Shown here one piece after another: positions 55,391 to 63,982 of a stretch of DNA of 64,000 nt. The notes under the pieces are model-generated. The model was not told where the DNA came from, made no database searches, and worked only from the letters and a program-made list of their open reading frames with translations. The translations under genes and the position numbers were made by a program. Position 1 is the first letter of the stretch; each line of letters starts with the position of its first letter. The stretch spans positions 56,235-120,234 of the forward strand of contig DVGH01000050.1 of NCBI GenBank assembly GCA_018712865.1, in the 5' to 3' direction. This DNA is from Scatavimonas merdipullorum (lineage in GTDB: Bacteria; Bacillota; Clostridia; Oscillospirales; Acutalibacteraceae).

Positions 55391-57724
55391 ATGTTAACCA
55401 GCATAGAAAAACGCGACGGACGGACCGTTCAGTTTGACTTAAAGAAAATTACAGACGCTATCTTTAAGGCCGCGCAGGCCATTGGCGGGAACGATTATGA
55501 GGCCGCGCAGGAGCTTGCAAAAAAGGTGCGTGACCATCTGGAAAAGGAATCGCAGGCAACGCCGACGGTCGAGCACGTGCAGGACGTTGTGGAAAAAGTT
55601 TTAATTGAAAACGGGCATGCCCGTACGGCGAAGGAATTTATTCTTTACCGTGCGGAACGCACAAGAGTGCGCGAAATGAACACCCGCCTGATGAAAATTT
55701 ATGAGGATTTGACCTTTAAGGCAGCCAAGGATAACGATGTAAAGCGTGAAAATGCAAACATAGACGGCGACACCGCCATGGGGACCATGCTCAAATATGG
55801 ATCAGAGGGCGCAAAGCAGTTTTATGAAATGTATATATTAAACCCCAAGCACGCCGCCGCACACAGAAACGGCGACATCCATATTCATGACCTGGACTTT
55901 CTTACCCTGACAACCACCTGCTGTCAAATCGACATAGATAAGCTTTTTACAGGCGGATTTTCCACGGGCCACGGCTTTTTGCGCGAACCAAACGACATTG
56001 CAAGCTACGCGGCGCTTGCCTGTATTGCCATTCAGTCCAATCAAAACGACCAGCACGGCGGGCAGAGCATTCCGAACTTTGATTATGGCATGGCCAAAGG
56101 CGTTGCCAAAACCTACCGCAGGATCTACCGGCAGAACCTGTCCAGGGCAGCGGAGCTTTTAACGGAGGACGAAGACGCAGCGCAGATGGCTTTGGATCTT
56201 GCCAACACGGCGGAAGCAGACAGCGGCAGCAAGCCCAAGCTGGACGACGGCGAAGTCTATATGGAAGCGGAGCTTTCTCTTCTGACAGAAAAATACGGTG
56301 AAAAAATTGCGCGCAAGATGCAGCGCTTTGCTTTTAACCATGCAAACAAAGAAACCGACCGGGCTGTGTTTCAGGCAATGGAGGCCTTTGTCCATAATTT
56401 GAATACGATGCATTCCAGAGCAGGGGCACAGATCCCGTTTAGCTCCATTAACTATGGCACGGACACCACGCCGGAAGGCCGCATGGTTATTAAAAACGTC
56501 CTGCTTGCTACTGAGGCAGGTTTGGGCAACGGTGAAACGCCCATCTTCCCTATTCATATTTTTAAAGTAAAGGAAGGCGTCAATTACAACCATGACGACC
56601 CCAATTACGACCTGTTTAAGCTGGCCTGCCGCGTAAGCGCCAAAAGGCTGTTCCCCAACTTTTCGTTTATTGACGCTCCGTTTAACCTGCAATATTATAA
56701 AGAAGGCCACCCTGAGACGGAATGTGCCTATATGGGCTGCCGCACCAGGGTCATCGGCAACGCTTACGACCCTTCCAGAGAGATTGTCAACGGCAGGGGC
56801 AACTTAAGCTTTACTTCTATCAATCTTCCCCGCCTGGCCATTTTAAGCAACAAAAATATAGACTTTTTCTATGAACAGCTGGACCGTATGATCGACTTGG
56901 TCATTGACCAGCTTTTGGAGCGCTATGAAATACAGGCGCAAAAGCTTGTGCGCAACTTCCCGTTTTTAATGGGACAGGGCGTGTGGATTGATTCTGAAAA
57001 GCTTGGCCCCAACGACAGCATTCGCGACATTTTAAAGCACGGTACGCTTACTTTGGGCTTTATCGGCCTTGCAGAATGCTTAAAAGCACTTGTAGGCGCG
57101 CACCATGGCGAAAGCAAGGAATCCCAAAATCTGGGACTTGAAATTGTCGGCTATATGCGCAAGCGGATGGATGCGGCAACGAAAAAGTATGGTATGAACT
57201 TTTCTTTAATTGCAACACCTGCTGAAGGCCTTTCCGGGCGTTTTGTCCGTATAGACGCCGAACGCTTCGGGAAGATCCCCGGTGTTACAGACAGGGAATA
57301 CTATACAAACTCTTTCCACATCCCCGTGTACTTCCCCATTTCGGCCTATGACAAAATCAAGCTGGAAGCGCCCTACCATAACCTGACAAACGGCGGCCAC
57401 ATCTCTTACATTGAGCTTGACGGCGACCCAACCGAAAACCTGGACGCCTTTGAGCAGGTCGTACACTTTATGAAAGAGTGCGGCATCGGCTATGGCTCCA
57501 TTAACCATCCTGTAGACCGGGATCCCTGCTGCGGCTATACCGGCATTATTGGCGACGAGTGCCCCAAATGCGGAAGAAAAGAAAACGACGACGTTGCTTT
57601 TGAACGCATCCGCAGGATTACAGGCTACCTGGTAGGAACGGTTGATCGCTTCAACAACGCAAAGCGCGCAGAAGTAGAAGACAGAGTAAAGCACGCAATC
57701 ACTTCAGAGATGGAAGAAATTTAA
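55391..57724 (+). CDS. nrdD: Anaerobic ribonucleoside-triphosphate reductase
   Basis: 777 residues from ATG 55391 (AAGGAG upstream). N-terminal ATP-cone (MLTSIEKRDGRTVQFDLKKI...RTAKEFILYRAERTR), catalytic barrel, C-terminal zinc site CCGYTGIIGDECPKCGRK and the glycyl-radical loop RITGYLVGTVDRFNNAKRAE (radical Gly in RxxGYLxGT). It makes dNTPs without oxygen. Activated by NrdG, encoded 114 nt downstream. Confidence 0.96.
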   Translation: MLTSIEKRDGRTVQFDLKKITDAIFKAAQAIGGNDYEAAQELAKKVRDHLEKESQATPTVEHVQDVVEKVLIENGHARTAKEFILYRAERTRVREMNTRLMKIYEDLTFKAAKDNDVKRENANIDGDTAMGTMLKYGSEGAKQFYEMYILNPKHAAAHRNGDIHIHDLDFLTLTTTCCQIDIDKLFTGGFSTGHGFLREPNDIASYAALACIAIQSNQNDQHGGQSIPNFDYGMAKGVAKTYRRIYRQNLSRAAELLTEDEDAAQMALDLANTAEADSGSKPKLDDGEVYMEAELSLLTEKYGEKIARKMQRFAFNHANKETDRAVFQAMEAFVHNLNTMHSRAGAQIPFSSINYGTDTTPEGRMVIKNVLLATEAGLGNGETPIFPIHIFKVKEGVNYNHDDPNYDLFKLACRVSAKRLFPNFSFIDAPFNLQYYKEGHPETECAYMGCRTRVIGNAYDPSREIVNGRGNLSFTSINLPRLAILSNKNIDFFYEQLDRMIDLVIDQLLERYEIQAQKLVRNFPFLMGQGVWIDSEKLGPNDSIRDILKHGTLTLGFIGLAECLKALVGAHHGESKESQNLGLEIVGYMRKRMDAATKKYGMNFSLIATPAEGLSGRFVRIDAERFGKIPGVTDREYYTNSFHIPVYFPISAYDKIKLEAPYHNLTNGGHISYIELDGDPTENLDAFEQVVHFMKECGIGYGSINHPVDRDPCCGYTGIIGDECPKCGRKENDDVAFERIRRITGYLVGTVDRFNNAKRAEVEDRVKHAITSEMEEI

Positions 57725-57737
57725 GCGCATCAACAAA

Positions 57738-57764
57738 AAGGGCCGGCAGCTGCCGGCCCTTTTC
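57738..57764 (+). terminator. Hairpin between nrdD and nrdG
   Basis: AAGGGCCGGCA/TGCCGGCCCTT perfect stem with TTTTC after it. As a terminator it would reduce nrdG relative to nrdD. Confidence 0.6.
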
Positions 57765-57838
57765 AAACAGATTTTCCTCCCGTTTTGGCGGAATAGACAA
57801 AATATACAAATTACGGTAACAATAAAGGATGAAGTAAA

Positions 57839-58348
57839 ATGAGCCAGCCCCTGCGCCTTTCCGGCGTAATCAAAGAATCCATTGTAGACGGCCCCGGCAT
57901 ACGCCTTGTGGTTTTTACACAGGGATGCCCGCACAAATGCAAAGGATGCCACAATCCAGATACGCACGACCCAAACGGCGGCTATGACAGCAATACCGAC
58001 AATATCCTGGAAGCCGTTGAGAAAAACCCCATGCTCAAAGGTGTAACCTTTTCCGGCGGAGAACCGTTTATGCAGGCACACGCACTGGCAATACTGGCAG
58101 AGCAGCTTCATAGCATGGGGCTTGATATTATCACCTACACAGGCTATACCTTTGAAAATCTGCTTGCAGGGTTTCAGCAGCACCCGGACTGGAAAGAACT
58201 GCTGGAACAGACCGATATTTTGATCGACGGCCCATTCATTTTGGAACAGAAAAGCCTGATGCTGCATTTTCGCGGCTCCAAAAACCAGCGCGCGTTAGAT
58301 GTAAAGGAATCCATGCGGCAGGGGAAGGCTGTAGAAATAGATCTTTAA
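57839..58348 (+). CDS. nrdG: Anaerobic ribonucleotide reductase activating protein NrdG
   Basis: 169 residues. Radical SAM motif FTQGCPHKCKGCHNPDTHD (CxxxCxxC), GGEPFMQ motif for SAM binding, DILIDGPF and the C-terminal FRGSKNQR. It generates the glycyl radical of NrdD. The ATG follows AAAGGATGAAG. Length normal for the family. Confidence 0.95.
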   Translation: MSQPLRLSGVIKESIVDGPGIRLVVFTQGCPHKCKGCHNPDTHDPNGGYDSNTDNILEAVEKNPMLKGVTFSGGEPFMQAHALAILAEQLHSMGLDIITYTGYTFENLLAGFQQHPDWKELLEQTDILIDGPFILEQKSLMLHFRGSKNQRALDVKESMRQGKAVEIDL

Positions 58349-58362
58349 CAGTCTTTTTCATT

Positions 58363-58405
58363 GCGATCCTTACACGGTTGAAAACTGTGTAAGGATCGCT
58401 TTTTT
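58363..58405 (+). terminator. Terminator after nrdG
   Basis: Perfect 13-bp stem GCGATCCTTACAC/GTGTAAGGATCGC with an 11-nt loop, then TTTTTT. Confidence 0.9.
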
Positions 58406-58474
58406 GTTTTATAATCCCCCTGCTTTGGGATGTGCAATGCGTGCTTATCTGCTATACGGGTAAAAATGAATCTG

Positions 58475-59191
58475 TCATCCCTTTGCTTTTCTTGTCAGCG
58501 CATAGCCGCTGATTGCGGTTGCAATCACAAAGATTCCCGCCAGCGGCGCAATCCAGCCCGGTTCAAAACTTTGCCCTGTCATCAGCTTATAGCCCCAAAA
58601 GGCAGGAAATATTTTGCCTACGCTCTCAAGTGCTTTTGGCAGTAAATCGGTCGGAAACATAATCCCCGACAGCATAATAGACGGCAGAAACAACAGCTGC
58701 GAAATCATGGTAAGCTTTGCCTGCCCTTTTACCGACAGGCCCAAAGCGCATCCAACACTCAACGACACCACAATAAAGATAGAAAGCATGCCAAAATAGA
58801 AAAGCGGATTTCCCGGTGTGGCTGCATCAAAAGCAATGGGGGCAACTATGTATAGAATCACACTCATAATCAACAAATGGACAAATGCAGAAAGAAGCAT
58901 TGCAACCAAGCCAAGATACATGGATACGCCGTTTGCTTTGTACACTTTTTTTATATCGCTTCCGTATATTTCTGCAAGAGAAGGCGGCAAACCGATCAGC
59001 GCACCCATCGCTATCCCCATCACCGTCATCGACTGTATCAGTGTTTCCCGGGCCGCAGGATTTATGGATGTAAATATCCCTCCCATAAGAGCAAAAAATA
59101 AAAGAGGGACCACATAGCAAGTAATCAGCAGGGATTTACTCCGCATGTCGAGCTTGCATTGTAATACCACACCATATAAAAACGCACTCAT
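58475..59191 (-). CDS. ABC-2 type transporter permease
   Basis: 238 residues with about six membrane spans, the ABC-2 export pattern (LLITCYVVPLLFFALMGGIF; LSVGCALGLSVKG; LFLPSIMLSGIMFPTDLLP, the last near the conserved ABC-2 signature). Overlaps the ATPase gene by 4 nt. Forms an exporter with it, probably two copies each. The MerR regulator upstream suggests induction by a small molecule such as an antibiotic or lipid, but no substrate can be read. Confidence 0.85.
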   Translation of the reverse strand: MSAFLYGVVLQCKLDMRSKSLLITCYVVPLLFFALMGGIFTSINPAARETLIQSMTVMGIAMGALIGLPPSLAEIYGSDIKKVYKANGVSMYLGLVAMLLSAFVHLLIMSVILYIVAPIAFDAATPGNPLFYFGMLSIFIVVSLSVGCALGLSVKGQAKLTMISQLLFLPSIMLSGIMFPTDLLPKALESVGKIFPAFWGYKLMTGQSFEPGWIAPLAGIFVIATAISGYALTRKAKG

Positions 59192-60003
59192 TTCTCTTCC
59201 CCCTTTGCTATCTGGATAAAATGCTGTTCCAGCGTTCCCCGGTTAATTTTAATGTCCGATATAGCAAGTTTTCTTTTCTTAAAATCTTCAAGTAAGGTCA
59301 ACATCGTGTCTGCAATATCATCAGATTCAAAATCTTCGATTCCATGCTTGGTTTCAATGGAAATTGTGTAATGCTTTCCGACTTGATCGGTTAATTCTGC
59401 AACTGTCCCCACAAAAGCAATCTGTCCGTCGTTCAGGATTGCAATGCGATCACACAAGGTTTCCACCTCCGCCATATCATGGCTGGCTAAAACAATTGTT
59501 TTTCCCTGCGCTTTCAGCTTACGAATTTGATCATGCAGCGATATTCTTGCCTCTACATCCAGTCCGGCGGTCGGTTCATCGAGCACTACAATATCCGGAT
59601 TGCCGACCAACGCAAGCGCAAGATGCAGCCGCCGCTTTTGCCCTGTTGATAACTCTGCGTACTGCCTTTTTGCAATATTTTTGATTTCAAGCGCAGCAAG
59701 CATGGAAGCATCTATTTTTGCTTTCTTCCATTTTGCAAACAGCTTTATCGCTTCCATTGCCTTAATATGCGCAGGAAGTAAGGCCGATTGCAGTTGAATC
59801 CCCATCTTACCATTTACCCAAACGCTGCCGCTGTCATAGTTGCGCAGCCCTTCCATGCATTCAAGCACTGTTGTTTTACCGGCACCGTTTACACCGAGCA
59901 AAGCAAAAATCTCGCCTTTTCTAACATGAAAGGACACACCCTTTAGCACCGCATGTGCACCGTAGTTTTTCTTTAAGCAGTCAATCCGTATGGCATCGTT
60001 CAT
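59188..60003 (-). CDS. ABC exporter ATP-binding protein
   Basis: 271 residues. Walker A GVNGAGKTT (about 38), Q-loop (IQLQSALLP), signature LSTGQKRR, Walker B IVVLDEPTAG, H-loop SHDMAE. A C-terminal extension (about 215-271) is typical of drug/bacteriocin exporters of the DrrA/CcmA type. Overlaps both the permease gene and the MerR gene by 4 nt, one operon. Confidence 0.9.
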   Translation of the reverse strand: MNDAIRIDCLKKNYGAHAVLKGVSFHVRKGEIFALLGVNGAGKTTVLECMEGLRNYDSGSVWVNGKMGIQLQSALLPAHIKAMEAIKLFAKWKKAKIDASMLAALEIKNIAKRQYAELSTGQKRRLHLALALVGNPDIVVLDEPTAGLDVEARISLHDQIRKLKAQGKTIVLASHDMAEVETLCDRIAILNDGQIAFVGTVAELTDQVGKHYTISIETKHGIEDFESDDIADTMLTLLEDFKKRKLAISDIKINRGTLEQHFIQIAKGEEK

Positions 60004-60800
60004 TTGCTTTCCTCCTTAAAAGGATCCATACCTAAATTTGCAAAATATGCGTCTAAAGCTTTTTCTGCATATGCGTTTACAAGCAACTGTTTTTGTTTCC
60101 ATTCGTCATCCGCCCCGTCAAATTGCCCGATCTCTACAAGCTTTGCAAGCATATGCATATCTCCGCCTGTAAACGCTGTAATCATTTCCCAAAATGCTTT
60201 TGCAAACTGCTGTCCCTTTTCACCTTCGGCGGGTACACCATCTTTTTGAAGCTGTATCGCCTGATCCTGCAGCTGCTGGAAAGTTTGCATAAAAGCCAAG
60301 CCGCTTTCCTTATCAAAACGGCTGCGAATATGGTCCATGGTTTGGTCGTCAAAGTGCTTGATCAACCAATAATAGTCATTTTTCATCTGCAGATTTACAA
60401 TAATATCGGCATACTTTTTAAAATCTACCGCCTGCATTTGCAGCACTTCATTTTGCAGTGCTTCTATTTCCTGCAAAGACTCTGATAAAACTTTTATCTG
60501 CTCCCGAAGGGTTTTGGCTTGCGCTGCAAGTACGCTTGCAACATCGGCCGGGGTGTCAAGCGGGATCAAGCGGTTTTGAATATCATCCAATGAAAAGCCC
60601 AAATGCTTCAGCGACAAAATTTGATGAAGCTTGATCAAATCTTTGTCCGTATACAGCCTGCGGCCTCCTTCGCTTACGGCTGACGGGGAAAACAAACCCT
60701 CTTTGTCATAATATTGCAGAGTGCGAACGGTCACCCCCATTTTCTTAGCAACCTCTCCTACGGTCATATAGCCCTGTGGTATTGCTTTGTATTTTTCCAT
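60000..60800 (-). CDS. MerR family regulator with C-terminal effector domain
   Basis: 266 residues from ATG 60800 (AGGGAG eight nt upstream). Winged HTH YMTVGEVAKKMGVTVRTLQYY...GRRLYTDKDLIKL (about 11-65), coiled-coil dimer helix (about 85-135) and an all-helical C-domain (about 145-260) that resembles TipAS-type ligand domains. First gene of the operon, so it likely controls its own exporter. Confidence 0.88.
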   Translation of the reverse strand: MEKYKAIPQGYMTVGEVAKKMGVTVRTLQYYDKEGLFSPSAVSEGGRRLYTDKDLIKLHQILSLKHLGFSLDDIQNRLIPLDTPADVASVLAAQAKTLREQIKVLSESLQEIEALQNEVLQMQAVDFKKYADIIVNLQMKNDYYWLIKHFDDQTMDHIRSRFDKESGLAFMQTFQQLQDQAIQLQKDGVPAEGEKGQQFAKAFWEMITAFTGGDMHMLAKLVEIGQFDGADDEWKQKQLLVNAYAEKALDAYFANLGMDPFKEESK

Positions 60801-60911
60801 AGCATATCTCCCTCCTTCCCTATAGTATAGTACATTACGCTGCGTCACAAACAAGCTTTTTAAGATTTTTTCTAATATTACTATAAGGCCAACCGTGATA
60901 GCGAATAAACA

Positions 60912-61052
60912 AAGAAGCCCCGCCGAAGCGAAGCTTCTTTTTGCTTATATCCTACTTTTGGGGAGGAACATAGCGTGGTATAATCAGAACGGTTACACAC
61001 AAGTTTACTCTTTCCCTGACTGCTCATAAGGGCAAATGCAAGGGCAGGAAAA
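60912..61052 (+). repeat. Diverged leader-like repeat, copy 2
   Basis: Contains a hairpin AAGAAGC/GCTTCTT with T-run (60912-60942), TTTTGGGG, CATAGC, GGTATAATCAGAA (with a TATAAT) and then CGGTTACACACAAG...TAAGGGCAAATGCAAGGG. The same blocks occur in the same order at 7205-7275 and 7905-7972, where the acetyltransferase gene separates them. Confidence 0.6.
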
Positions 61053-61133
61053 TCTCATAACAAAAATAAACATACGTGTGGCAATCGGAGAGCTGTGATG
61101 TATATGCGAATATATTATAACGGAGGATTTTCA

Positions 61134-61219
61134 ATGGACAGGTACATTTATGATGATAAAAATGGTTTGTGGTATGAACTGTAAGGAGATTACTATATTC
61201 CGTGTCTTACCTTACTCAC
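61134..61219 (+). pseudogene. tnpV: tnpV remnant
   Basis: After CGGAGGATTTTC, an ATG opens MDRYIYDDKNGLWYEL, then TAA, then in the same frame GDYYIPCLTL. This is the conserved N-terminus of the transposon-encoded TnpV protein (...LxYxLxGDYYIPxLxLP) with a stop in place of one codon (probably CAA to TAA) and the rest missing. The neighbouring proS begins its 3' end about 20 nt later. A dead remnant of a Tn4451-like element. Confidence 0.7.
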
Positions 61220-61240
61220 CGATTCATATATAGATTTGTT

Positions 61241-62950
61241 CTATTTCGCCTCCAGCAGAATACCTAACACTTCATCTGCCGCCGAGTCCATAGAAGCGTT
61301 GGCGGATAAGCGCTTATCTCTCGAAACAATTTCAACGATATTCTGCTTCATATTTCGGGGACTGACGATTACTCTCAACGGTACACCGATAAGATCTGCA
61401 TCCGAGAACATAACTCCAGCACTAACTTTACGATCATCATAAATAACTTCTGCGCCCTTGCTTTGCAGTTCTTCATACAATTTATCTGCATAAGCCTGAA
61501 CCTCGGCATTGTCAGCACGAACGGCACAAAGATGCACCTGCCACGGAGCGACTGCCATAGGCCATATCGGACCGTATTCGTCGTGATGTGCCTCACAAAT
61601 CGAAGCGGCAAGTCTGCCGACACCGATACCGTAACAACCCATGATCGGGTACTGTGATTCTCCGCTTTTGTCAATATAGGTCATATTCATAGACTTGGTG
61701 TATTTGGTTCCGAGCTGGAAGATGTTGCCCACCTCAATGCCACGGGAAAGCGTAATAGCTGGCTTACCGCAGTGTGGGCAAATACCGCCTTGCTGTATCT
61801 TGGCAAAATCGTGATACTCTGCGTTTTCGACATCACGGCGCATATCCAGCCCAGTGTAGTGATACTCGCAAATATTAGCACCGCAGGAAAGATTGTTCAT
61901 TCCTTCAAGGGAACGGTCGTATAGAACGGTGAAATTGCCGCTCAAATTGACAGGCCCGATGTATCCTGCGTTTAATCCGCTTTCTTCGGTGATAACTGCC
62001 GGATGAATGTCATAGCCCAAATAATTGGTGAGCTTGGTTTCGTTGACCTCCAGATCGCCACGGATAAACAATACGATATAGTGGTCATCGGAATTACGCT
62101 GATAAACAACCGCTTTGCAGGAAGTCTTTTCATCACAATGCAGAAACTTACAAACTTCCTCAATGGTATGGATATTGGGCGTGTGTACCAAAGTCAGCTT
62201 ATCGGAAGCATCGTTTCTCTTATTATGAATGATACACTCTGCTGCCTCCATATTGGCACGGTAATCACATTCTGTGCAGATAGCAATAGCGTCTTCACCG
62301 ATAGGGGTGAGCAGCATAAACTCGTGTGAAATGTTACCGCCCATCATACCAGGATCGGATGCAACCGAAATAACTTCCGGCAAGCCAACTCTCGCATAAA
62401 TTCGCTCATAAGCCTTATGGCACTTATCGTAATAATTCTCTAAGTCTGCCTGACTTGTGTGGAAGGAATAAGCATCCTTCATTGTGAATTCACGCACACG
62501 GATAAGTCCTGCTCTCGGTCTTGCTTCATCACGGAACTTGGTTTGGATCTGATACACCATAAAGGGATATTTTATATAGCTCTGCCCGTAATCACGCACA
62601 AGGTGAACGGCGGCTTCTTCGTGTGTCATACCAAGTACAAGAGGACTTCCACTGCGGTCATTGAAGCGAACCATTTCTTTGCCGATACTTTCGTATCTGC
62701 CGGACTCCTGCCAAATGGAAGCAGGCATTACAACAGGAAACTGCACCTCCTGCCCGTCAATGGCGTCCATTTCCTCACGAATAATTTGCTCGATCTTTCT
62801 TGTTACTCTTTTCAGCGGCATATAGGATGAAAAAATACCATTTGCTACATACTTCAAATAGCCGCCTCGCACCATCAACGCGTGGCTGTCAACGATACAG
62901 TCTGACGGTCTTTCCCGGAACCGATCTCCGACAAGTTTCTCTAATTTCAT
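61241..62950 (-). CDS. proS: Prolyl-tRNA synthetase
   Basis: 569 residues, GGAGGG before the ATG. Bacterial-type ProRS: motif 1 region (KIEQIIREEMDAIDGQEVQFPVVMP), motif 2 (FRDEARPRAGLIRVREFTMKDAYSF), an inserted editing domain between (about 220-390, with SDKLTLVHTPNIHT), motif 3 (GCYGIGVGRLAASI) and the anticodon-binding domain at the end. Charges tRNA-Pro. Preceded by a T-box leader. Codon use is more AT-rich than neighbours and the gene is bounded by a tnpV remnant and an IS200-type element, so it may have been moved here. Confidence 0.96.
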   Translation of the reverse strand: MKLEKLVGDRFRERPSDCIVDSHALMVRGGYLKYVANGIFSSYMPLKRVTRKIEQIIREEMDAIDGQEVQFPVVMPASIWQESGRYESIGKEMVRFNDRSGSPLVLGMTHEEAAVHLVRDYGQSYIKYPFMVYQIQTKFRDEARPRAGLIRVREFTMKDAYSFHTSQADLENYYDKCHKAYERIYARVGLPEVISVASDPGMMGGNISHEFMLLTPIGEDAIAICTECDYRANMEAAECIIHNKRNDASDKLTLVHTPNIHTIEEVCKFLHCDEKTSCKAVVYQRNSDDHYIVLFIRGDLEVNETKLTNYLGYDIHPAVITEESGLNAGYIGPVNLSGNFTVLYDRSLEGMNNLSCGANICEYHYTGLDMRRDVENAEYHDFAKIQQGGICPHCGKPAITLSRGIEVGNIFQLGTKYTKSMNMTYIDKSGESQYPIMGCYGIGVGRLAASICEAHHDEYGPIWPMAVAPWQVHLCAVRADNAEVQAYADKLYEELQSKGAEVIYDDRKVSAGVMFSDADLIGVPLRVIVSPRNMKQNIVEIVSRDKRLSANASMDSAADEVLGILLEAK

Positions 62951-62981
62951 AAAGGATCCCTCCGTCTTTTGTTTTTGAACA

Positions 62982-63257
62982 CAAAAAAGCCCTAAGCCAA
63001 CATTACATCAGCTTAGGGCGAACTATAAACAAGTCCGTGGTACCACCTAAATTCGGATATGATCCGCACTCTCTGGCACAGGATGGAACTCCGATGCCAT
63101 ATCTCTATAACGGGAGAACCCGGTAAGGCTTACTGCTACTTCAGCTCACAGCTCAAAGATGGGTTGGGCATCTTTTCAATAAAGGCTTGCACCGACCGCC
63201 TTCTCTCTGAAAATCCAAGATGCTTACTATTTCTTATCATAGCTTTTGTGTCCAATT
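62982..63257 (-). promoter_or_regulatory. T-box riboswitch of proS
   Basis: Minus strand. The T-box core is AGGTGGTACCACGG (63048-63035), followed by a terminator GCCCTAAGC/GCTTAGGGC with TTTTTT (63019-62983). A long Stem I with several helices lies between 63257 and 63100; CCC/CCCA trinucleotides around 63160-63170 fit a proline specifier but I cannot fix the exact codon. Uncharged tRNA-Pro should stabilise the antiterminator and allow proS transcription. Confidence 0.88.
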
Positions 63258-63263
63258 TTTAAA

Positions 63264-63292
63264 ATTATGTCATAAAACTGAATAGCTGTCAA
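63264..63292 (-). promoter_or_regulatory. Promoter of proS T-box leader
   Basis: Minus strand: TTGACA (63292-63287), 17-nt spacer, CATAAT (63269-63264). Confidence 0.75.
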
Positions 63293-63314
63293 GACCTCAC
63301 CTGTAAATATACGT

Positions 63315-63383
63315 AAGACCGCAAGGCAGGGACTGCCCTGCGGTCTTGTTGTATAAGGAAAACCCCGCCATAGTGGCGGGGTT
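63315..63383. repeat. Two hairpins near the IS200-type element
   Basis: A 14-15-bp imperfect inverted repeat (63315-63347, AAGACCGCA...TGCGGTCTT) is followed by a perfect AACCCCGCCA/TGGCGGGGTT (63361-63383). They lie outside the transposase leader, may be terminators, and belong to no gene I can see. Confidence 0.5.
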
Positions 63384-63417
63384 GGAAAGAGCTTAAGCGG
63401 AGAGAAAGACAGAAAAA

Positions 63418-63982
63418 CTCCTAATGTGTTAAAATAAAAGCGTGACCTGCCAGTTACGCAAAAAAGAACACATTAGGAGGACATTAAAATGTTAGAACAA
63501 AATAATGCCATAAATAGTTTAGCACATACAAAGTGGAATTGCAATTACCATATCGTATTTGCGCCAAAGTACAGAAGAAAAGTCTTCTATGCAGAGAAGC
63601 GAGAAGAAATAAGAGAGATACTGAGAACATTGTGTCAATGGAAAGGAGTAGAAATTATCGAAGGAGAAGTTTGCCCAGACCACATACACATGTTAGTGTC
63701 AATACCACCGAAATTGAGTGTTTCAGGATTCATGGGATATTTGAAAGGGAAAAGCAGTTTGATGATATTCCAAAAGATGGGGAAACATGAAATTTGCATA
63801 TAGAAACAGAGAGTTTTGGTGCAGAGGATACTATGTAGACACAGTAGGCAAGAATAAAAAGGCAATAAAAGAATACATAGCAAACCAGTTAAAAAGAGAT
63901 AAAGAGACTGACCAGTTGAGTTTCTTTGACCCGAGAGACCCGTTTACGGGTAGCAAGTAACAAACGCATGACTGGCAGGTCA
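63418..63982 (+). mobile_element. IS200/IS605-type insertion sequence (IS200 group)
   Basis: The element carries only a TnpA gene. The leader has 13-bp arms CTCCTAATGTGTT/AACACATTAGGAG (63418-63430, 63467-63479) that bury the ribosome binding site, as in IS200. Inside it lies TGACCTGCCAGTTA (63443-63456), matched in inverse at the right end by TGACTGGCAGGTCA (63969-63982). Exact termini are not determined; the window ends 18 nt later. Confidence 0.75.
63489..63960 (+). pseudogene. tnpA: IS200 TnpA transposase, frameshifted
   Basis: Y1 transposase. Frame 1 gives HTKWNCNYHIVFAPKYRRKVF and the HUH motif DHIHML up to KGKSSLMIFQK. There an extra A near 63777 shifts the frame and ends it early at 63803. 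The continuation is intact in the next frame: WGNMKFAYRNREFWCRGYYV (with the catalytic Tyr region) through DPFTGSK to the stop at 63958. The total span of 472 nt is not a multiple of three, confirming one indel. Confidence 0.85.

Noticed and set aside
63315..63383. CRISPR-like repeats
   Set aside because: There are only two unrelated hairpins, without repeated units or spacers; no cas genes occur anywhere in the window.
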